Shown: in pieces, positions 8,759 through 10,255 of the stretch
Position numbering within the stretch: position 1 is the stretch's first letter
Layout of the letters: each line of letters begins with the position of its first letter
Assembly: GCA_025996815.1 (NCBI GenBank)
Contig: BNTT01000112.1
Location: forward strand, 1 to 10,255
DNA: 10,255 bases
Direction: 5' to 3'
Source: Bacteroidia bacterium
Lineage (GTDB): Bacteria; Bacteroidota; Bacteroidia; Bacteroidales; Azobacteroidaceae
Translations under genes and position numbers: made by a program
Notes under the pieces: model-generated
What the model saw: the letters and a program-made list of their open reading frames with translations, nothing else
Told to the model about the DNA's origin: nothing
Database searches by the model: none

Positions 8759-8788
8759 AAAAAAGCGGGACACGTTTCGCACGTCCCC
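8759..8788 (-). terminator. Terminator-like spacer
   Basis: On the minus strand this spacer reads GGGGACGTGCGAAACG followed by TGTCCCGC and TTTTTT. GGGAC and GTCCC form a stem, inner CG/CG pairs can close an AAA loop, and six T residues follow two bases after the stem. This is the form of a rho-independent terminator in the direction in which the array appears to be transcribed. It was probably captured from a terminator in the invading DNA; activity here is inferred. Confidence 0.4.
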
Positions 8789-9843
8789 GTTGTTTACGGT
8801 CGCAAAGGTACAAATTTTGAAAGCAATTCACAACCTGCGTTGGAACGCGAAGAGGCTATTGACGTTGTTTACGGTCGCAAAGGTACAAATTTTGAAAGCA
8901 ATTCACAACACATAACATTGAGGGGATTTTATTCTATTGTTGTTTACGGTCGCAAAGGTACAAATTTTGAAAGCAATTCACAACTTGTGATAAGTTCGGG
9001 TTTTTGAGACAGCGGTTGTTTACGGTCGCAAAGGTACAAATTTTGAAAGCAATTCACAACTTGTGTCTGTAACTTCAAAAATTGCTTTGAGTTGTTTACG
9101 GTCGCAAAGGTACAAATTTTGAAAGCAATTCACAACGCAAGCGGTTGGAGATATAAAAGAGTTCTTGTTGTTTACGGTCGCAAAGGTACAAATTTTGAAA
9201 GCAATTCACAACCATTAGGTCTTGACAATGTTATTTTATTAGTTGTTTACGGTCGCAAAGGTACAAATTTTGAAAGCAATTCACAACCCAAGTTCGTGTT
9301 CTTACCGTCCCGCCGTGTTGTTTACGGTCGCAAAGGTACAAATTTTGAAAGCAATTCACAACCAAGCGTAATAAAGCCGCCGTCAATATTTGTTGTTTAC
9401 GGTCGCAAAGGTACAAATTTTGAAAGCAATTCACAACCAATCGCGGATAGACAAGTGTATATTTCAGTTGTTTACGGTCGCAAAGGTACAAATTTTGAAA
9501 GCAATTCACAACGGCGAAACAATTCCTTGAATGCCGGGGTTGTTGTTTACGGTCGCAAAGGTACAAATTTTGAAAGCAATTCACAACCGTATGGGTGCTC
9601 GTCCGTCTGCCATTTCGTTGTTTACGGTCGCAAAGGTACAAATTTTGAAAGCAATTCACAACAAAGAACTGTTTGCGGTCAGCAGCGAGAGCGTTGTTTA
9701 CGGTCGCAAAGGTACAAATTTTGAAAGCAATTCACAACGGCGGCTATATCGCTTAAAGTTTTCAATGGTTGTTTACGGTCGCAAAGGTACAAATTTTGAA
9801 AGCAATTCACAACGATATGTGGGTAATCCTTATGCTTGTGTAA

Positions 9844-9965
9844 GTTGTTTACGGTCGCAAAGGTACAAATTTTGAAAGCAATTCACAATCAATTCTTCCA
9901 ACTTTGATATTTGACCGTCGTTGTTTACGGTCGCAAAGGTACAAATTTTGAAAGCAATTCACAAT
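9844..9965. repeat. Two adjacent variant repeats with terminal C to T
   Basis: The repeats at 9844-9889 and 9920-9965 both end CACAAT instead of CACAAC. The final repeat at 9996-10041 and all earlier repeats end in C. Shared change in neighbours suggests one was copied from the other during spacer acquisition. Confidence 0.9.
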
Positions 9966-10041
9966 AGCCGTTCCGCTTGTGGTGTCCCAGTTCGTGTTGT
10001 TTACGGTCGCAAAGGTACAAATTTTGAAAGCAATTCACAAC

Positions 10042-10068
10042 TAACAATCAATATGTTCCTGCCTATGA
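10042..10068. other. Array trailer
   Basis: These 27 bases lie between the last repeat and the start of the transposase-like frame. No repeat remnant, promoter or anti-repeat is seen. In the frame of the downstream fragment it ends in a TGA stop (10066-10068). Confidence 0.5.
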
Positions 10069-10255
10069 TGGGGTGAACGCGACCCCGTCCAATTAGCAAA
10101 GTTTGTTCACGGGCGCACCAAAAACCGGCACGGTGTTCAAGTCATCACCGATTCTCTTGACGGAGTAATCAAAGATGCTGATGTAGTAATACTCACTCAA
10201 TGTATGGACCAATTAGAATTATTGGAAAAACAGCAGGCTACGTGCCTTACCCATT
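10069..10255 (+). pseudogene. IS110-family transposase fragment (probable)
   Basis: The plus frame is open from 10069 to the window edge (62 codons). It begins W-G-E-R-D-P-V-Q-L-A-K and continues H-G-R-T-K-N, then D-S-L-D-G-V-I, A-D-V-V-I-L, C-M-D-Q-L-E-L-L-E-K-Q. A G-E-R-D-P-x-x-L-A segment, then a basic stretch, then a helix with Q-L-E-x-L-E-x-Q, is what I recall from the middle of IS110-family (DEDD) transposases, just after the N-terminal RuvC-like domain. There is no in-frame start before an internal Met, a TGA lies immediately upstream, and the catalytic N-terminal part is missing, so it is a remnant with its 5' part lost at the array boundary. It continues beyond the window, so a C-terminal portion may follow. 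Family assignment is from memory of motifs, not from a search. Confidence 0.5.

Larger units (their letters stand above)
2741..10041 (-). CRISPR. CRISPR sub-array 2: 97 repeats, 96 spacers
   Basis: The same 46-bp repeat as in sub-array 1 starts at 2741 and recurs 97 times to a last copy at 9996-10041. By repeat spacing, 54 spacers are 30 bp, 40 are 29 bp, one is 31 bp (7777-7807) and one is 28 bp (8081-8108). Three repeats differ from consensus by one base: 6749-6794 (base 41 C to A), 9844-9889 and 9920-9965 (both base 46 C to T). The changed pair near the far end, next to unrelated DNA, is consistent with that being the old end and the internal leader being the growing end. Minus strand is given for the inferred direction of crRNA synthesis. 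Spacers of special note are listed separately; the rest I do not recognise. Confidence 0.97.

Noticed and set aside
1224..10041. Dozens of open frames of 60-210 codons on both strands with recurring peptides such as V-V-Y-G-R-K-G-T-N-F-E-S-N-S-Q and N-C-F-Q-N-L-Y-L-C-D-R-K-Q, resembling a repeat protein family.
   Set aside because: They are translations of the 46-bp CRISPR repeat, which lacks stops in several frames; the 75-76 bp period cycles the frame. No gene-like composition or start context is present.

Overview
The window is the 3' end of a CRISPR adaptation operon followed by a very large CRISPR array. It runs from the C-terminal part of cas1 through cas2 and a free methionine-(R)-sulfoxide reductase gene, then a terminator, then about 8.8 kb of array, and ends in a fragment that looks like an IS110-type transposase. 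The organism is most likely a member of the Bacteroidota. This rests on three things: Cas1/Cas2 of the type II-C kind, a 46-bp repeat of the class seen with Bacteroidota type II-C systems, and a Bacteroidota-style promoter box (TAnnTTTG) on the minus strand of every repeat. No cas9, tracrRNA or csn2 is visible, so subtype II-C is an inference.

Layout. 3-254: end of cas1. 264-596: cas2. 617-1093: msrC-like GAF-domain reductase, 20 bp after cas2 and probably in the same transcript. 1121-1149: a perfect 10-bp-stem hairpin usable as a terminator on both strands. 1150-1223: 74-bp leader. 1224-2636: first sub-array, 19 repeats and 18 spacers. 2637-2666: a 30-bp AT-rich stretch the size of a spacer. 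2667-2740: a second, letter-perfect copy of the 74-bp leader. 2741-10041: second sub-array, 97 repeats and 96 spacers. 10042-10255: array trailer and the start-less transposase fragment. In total I count 116 repeats and 114 spacers by reading repeat starts.

How it fits together. Cas1-Cas2 would insert new spacers at a leader, and this locus has two identical leader-repeat junctions in tandem. Each repeat carries, on the minus strand, TTG-N20-TACCTTTG, which matches the Bacteroidota housekeeping promoter. It would start transcription inside the repeat, just before the next spacer. This suggests crRNAs are made on the minus strand from per-repeat promoters, as in Neisseria type II-C, running towards the cas genes and converging on the bidirectional hairpin at 1121-1149.

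The most interesting points are the internal duplicated leader, the repeat-embedded minus-strand promoters, one spacer shared exactly by the two sub-arrays, a pair of diverged homologous spacers, a terminator-like spacer lying in the inferred transcription direction, and a possibly damaged Cas1 active-site segment at the window edge. All long open frames between 1224 and 10041 are translations of the repeat and are not genes.
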